Position numbers and translations under genes: made by a program. Under the pieces are notes generated by a model that was not told the origin of the DNA, did no database searches, and saw only the letters and a list, made by a program, of their open reading frames with translations. Source: Thiobacillus sp. UBA3361 (GTDB taxonomy: Bacteria > Pseudomonadota > Gammaproteobacteria > Burkholderiales > Thiobacillaceae). Taken from it: a DNA stretch of 23,914 nt. The first letter of the stretch is position 1, and each line of letters opens with the position of its first letter. The stretch is from the NCBI GenBank assembly GCA_002360535.1, contig DEQR01000033.1, positions 1 to 23,914 on the forward strand. The letters are read 5' to 3'. Shown here one piece after another: positions 21,987-23,914 of the stretch.

Positions 21987-22865
21987 TCAGGCGCTGACCG
22001 CTGACTGCCGGCCGCCGGCCGATTTCCTGGCGATGGCCGTTTCCAGCAGGGCGAGAAAGTCCGCCTCGTCGCGCACCTGGGCCACCTCGCGCGAGGTGAC
22101 GGTATAACCGTGCGGCCCGGCGATGGCCTCGTAGCGGGGCACGCGGGAATGGAACAGGCGCGGAAATATCCATCGGGTGAAATCGTCCGGCTCCACCTGG
22201 GCCACGTACTCCAGCCCCTTCTCCCGCAAATAGACGGGCAGGTGCTCGGCCAGGAAGGCGGGCCGGTAGTACAGGGGCTTGGGGTCGGATTGGGCGCGGC
22301 GGATCAGGGTGTCCTCCTCATCCTTGGTGGTCACTTGTATATAGAGGATCAGGGTGTGGGCGGCCAGCAGGTCAATGACCGAGTCGTCCTCCAACTCGCA
22401 CAGGCTGCCGCCCACATCGTTCACGAAGTGGTCGTAGCCGTAGATCTCGACGCCCTTGCGGATGAATTCGGGCACGTCCTTCATGGCGGCGATCTCCCCC
22501 TCCCGGTAGAGGGCCTGGCGGCGGGAGAACTCATCAGGCGCCAGACCGCCCCGGTCCGGATCGCCGAGCTTGCCCACGAAGGACAGCACCGGCCCTAGAT
22601 CGACGATGCGGATGTTGTTCTGGATATCGATCCAGTCGTTGCGCAGCAACTCGCGCAGGAAGGGCACCTGCATGGCCTGCTGCTTGATCAGGTCGAGGAT
22701 GGGCTCGTCCAGGTAGCGGGTGCCGATGCGGTAGTCGCCGGAATAGTGGAACCACTCGTGCTGGCGCAGCAGGGACGACAGATGGGTCTTGCCCACGCCG
22801 GACATGCCCAGCAGGGTGATGCGCTTGTTCTTCCAGGCGCGGAAGGTCTCGACGGTGAAATGCAT
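21987..22865 (-). CDS. Conserved P-loop ATPase next to metA (function unknown)
   Basis: 292 residues, soluble. A single Walker A GMSGVGKTHL (about 20-29) lies near the N-terminus. Later blocks include FHYSGDYRIGTRYL, RNDWIDIQNNIRIVDLGPVLSFVGKLGDP, FVNDVGGSLCELED and LILYIQVTTKDEEDTLIRRAQSDPKPLYY. This fits a small kinase-like P-loop NTPase; VNDVGGS and the D/E residues around it could be the Walker B region. Proteins of this kind occur beside metA in other beta- and gammaproteobacteria, annotated only as ATPase. The ATG at 22865 is 30 bases after the third COG0523 gene. No substrate is known. Confidence 0.8.
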   Translation of the reverse strand: MHFTVETFRAWKNKRITLLGMSGVGKTHLSSLLRQHEWFHYSGDYRIGTRYLDEPILDLIKQQAMQVPFLRELLRNDWIDIQNNIRIVDLGPVLSFVGKLGDPDRGGLAPDEFSRRQALYREGEIAAMKDVPEFIRKGVEIYGYDHFVNDVGGSLCELEDDSVIDLLAAHTLILYIQVTTKDEEDTLIRRAQSDPKPLYYRPAFLAEHLPVYLREKGLEYVAQVEPDDFTRWIFPRLFHSRVPRYEAIAGPHGYTVTSREVAQVRDEADFLALLETAIARKSAGGRQSAVSA

Positions 22866-22895
22866 GGTTCGCTGCCTTACGGAGAGGCAGCAAGA

Positions 22896-23914
22896 TTACC
22901 CGACCGGCCGGGATGGGGGAAAGTCGGCCGCGGCCCGGGTGAAGTCGTCCAGCAGCCTGGCCACGAACTCATCGTCCAGGTCAGCGGTGATGAACACGAA
23001 ACGGCTGTCCCGGTCCTCGTCCGGCCAAGCGTCCAGTTCCGCCGGCGGATAGACCACGTGCTGCACTCCGTGCAGCACCACCGGCTGGTCCCGGCCGCGC
23101 AGGTTGAGGATGGCCTTCATGCGTAGCAGGTTCTTGGCGCGGAATCCCACCAACATCTCCAGGGCCGCACTGACCCCCTCCCAGTCCAGGGGCTCCCGGA
23201 AGCGCAGGCTGAAGGCGCGGATGCGCTCGCCATGGGCAGGCGGCTCGGGCAGGGGGCGGCCGCCCAGTGCCCCGCCGCGGGCCGGCCGATAGCGCTGTAC
23301 AGCAAGCCACTTGCTCGCATCCGGCTGCCGGCGGGCGGGATCGAACAGGCCCAGGCCGAGTATAGACGCCGGGTCCGCCTCGCCGTGCCGGACATGCAGC
23401 CGGGGCGCGGCCGGGTTCAGGTCGGCGAGCTTGCGCTCCAGCGCATCCAGTGCCGGGGCATCGGCCAGATCCGTTTTGGTGATCAGCAACCGGTCGGCCA
23501 CCGCCACCTGGCGCCGCGCTTCGGGATGCGTGTCCATCTGATCACTGCCGAACTGGCCGTCCACCGTGGTCAGGATGCTGTCCAATCGGTGGCGGGCGGC
23601 AATCCAGCGGTCGTTGAGCAGGACATCCAGTACCGGCGCCGGGTCGGCAATGCCCGTGGTCTCGATGACCAGCCGTTCGTAGGCCGGCAGGTCGCCGCGG
23701 CTGCGGCCCATCCACAGGTTTTTCAGGGTCGGCGCCAACGCACCCTGCACCTGGCAGCACACACAACCTCCGGAAAGGAGGGCCAGCGGCCCGCGCGTCT
23801 CCTCCAGCAATTGATGGTCCAGGGCCGTCTCCCCGAATTCGTTCATGACCACCGCGGTCAGCGGCAAGCGCCGCAACAGTCGGTTGAGCAGGGTGGTCTT
23901 GCCGCTGCCGAGGA
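22896..23914 (-). CDS. COG0523 (CobW/YjiA-type) GTPase (5' end beyond window)
   Basis: The frame is open to the right edge, where GSGKTTLLNRL, the P-loop, can be read; only about 10-20 N-terminal residues are missing. It has the CxCC motif (SGGCVCCQVQG), IETTGIADPAP, ITKTDLADA and a CobW C-terminal domain (RIRAFSLRFREPLDWEGVSAAL, LRMKAILNLRGRDQPVVLHGVQHV). It closely resembles the GTPase at 16777-17925 (shared runs such as QVQGxLAPTLKNLWxGR and LPAYERLxIETTGIADPAP) but not the ZigA-like one. It leads the ATPase-metA pair, which suggests its client is in that pathway or that it was duplicated into place. Confidence 0.9.
   Translation of the reverse strand, partial: LGSGKTTLLNRLLRRLPLTAVVMNEFGETALDHQLLEETRGPLALLSGGCVCCQVQGALAPTLKNLWMGRSRGDLPAYERLVIETTGIADPAPVLDVLLNDRWIAARHRLDSILTTVDGQFGSDQMDTHPEARRQVAVADRLLITKTDLADAPALDALERKLADLNPAAPRLHVRHGEADPASILGLGLFDPARRQPDASKWLAVQRYRPARGGALGGRPLPEPPAHGERIRAFSLRFREPLDWEGVSAALEMLVGFRAKNLLRMKAILNLRGRDQPVVLHGVQHVVYPPAELDAWPDEDRDSRFVFITADLDDEFVARLLDDFTRAAADFPPSRPVG

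Overview
The window is GC-rich, densely packed bacterial chromosome, most likely from a betaproteobacterium (Thiobacillus-, Rhodocyclales- or Nitrosomonadales-like). This is inferred from gene content: a Nudix-ThiE fusion beside a DUF815 ATPase, a RegB/RegA redox pair, a single-cysteine DksA with a Lys/Ala/Pro-rich extension, and MetA beside a conserved P-loop ATPase. I see no rRNA, tRNA, CRISPR array, IS element or phage gene. No gene-free stretch exceeds about 110 bases.

Layout. Positions 1-4699 (plus strand) hold the 3' part of a DUF815 ATPase, a Nudix/ThiE-like fusion, a small membrane-anchored protein, phoU behind a candidate Pho box, and a RegB-like kinase with its RegA-like regulator. 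From 4775 to the right edge every gene is on the minus strand. First, in coordinate order, come hslV and an STAS-domain protein (4775-6471).

The centrepiece is a run of 14 minus-strand genes from about 18684 down to 6536. In transcription order they are: a ZIP permease, a COG0523 GTPase, a HisI-DUF1826 fusion, a ZigA-like COG0523 GTPase, a periplasmic DsrE-like protein, a His-rich DUF2796 protein, a MacB/LolD-like ABC ATPase and its FtsX-type permease, a DUF3299 protein, a small His-rich exported protein, a porin-like outer-membrane protein with a His-rich segment, and ZnuA-ZnuC-ZnuB. A Fur-family regulator (Zur) lies just upstream (18761-19177). Two palindromes of the form GCAA-N4-GTTGC overlap the predicted promoter of the ZIP gene, and a degenerate third copy lies upstream of zur. 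The simplest reading is a zinc-starvation regulon. It would carry zinc across the outer membrane (porin), through the periplasm (DUF2796, DUF3299, DsrE, ABC module) and across the inner membrane (ZnuABC, ZIP), then distribute or replace it in the cytoplasm (COG0523 GTPases, HisI paralogue).

Positions 19241-23914 hold yidD, a small membrane protein, dksA, metA, a P-loop ATPase and a third COG0523 GTPase cut by the right edge. The most novel-looking items are the HisI-DUF1826 fusion, the proposed operator architecture, the three COG0523 paralogues, the duplicated motif in the STAS protein, and hslV without an adjacent hslU.
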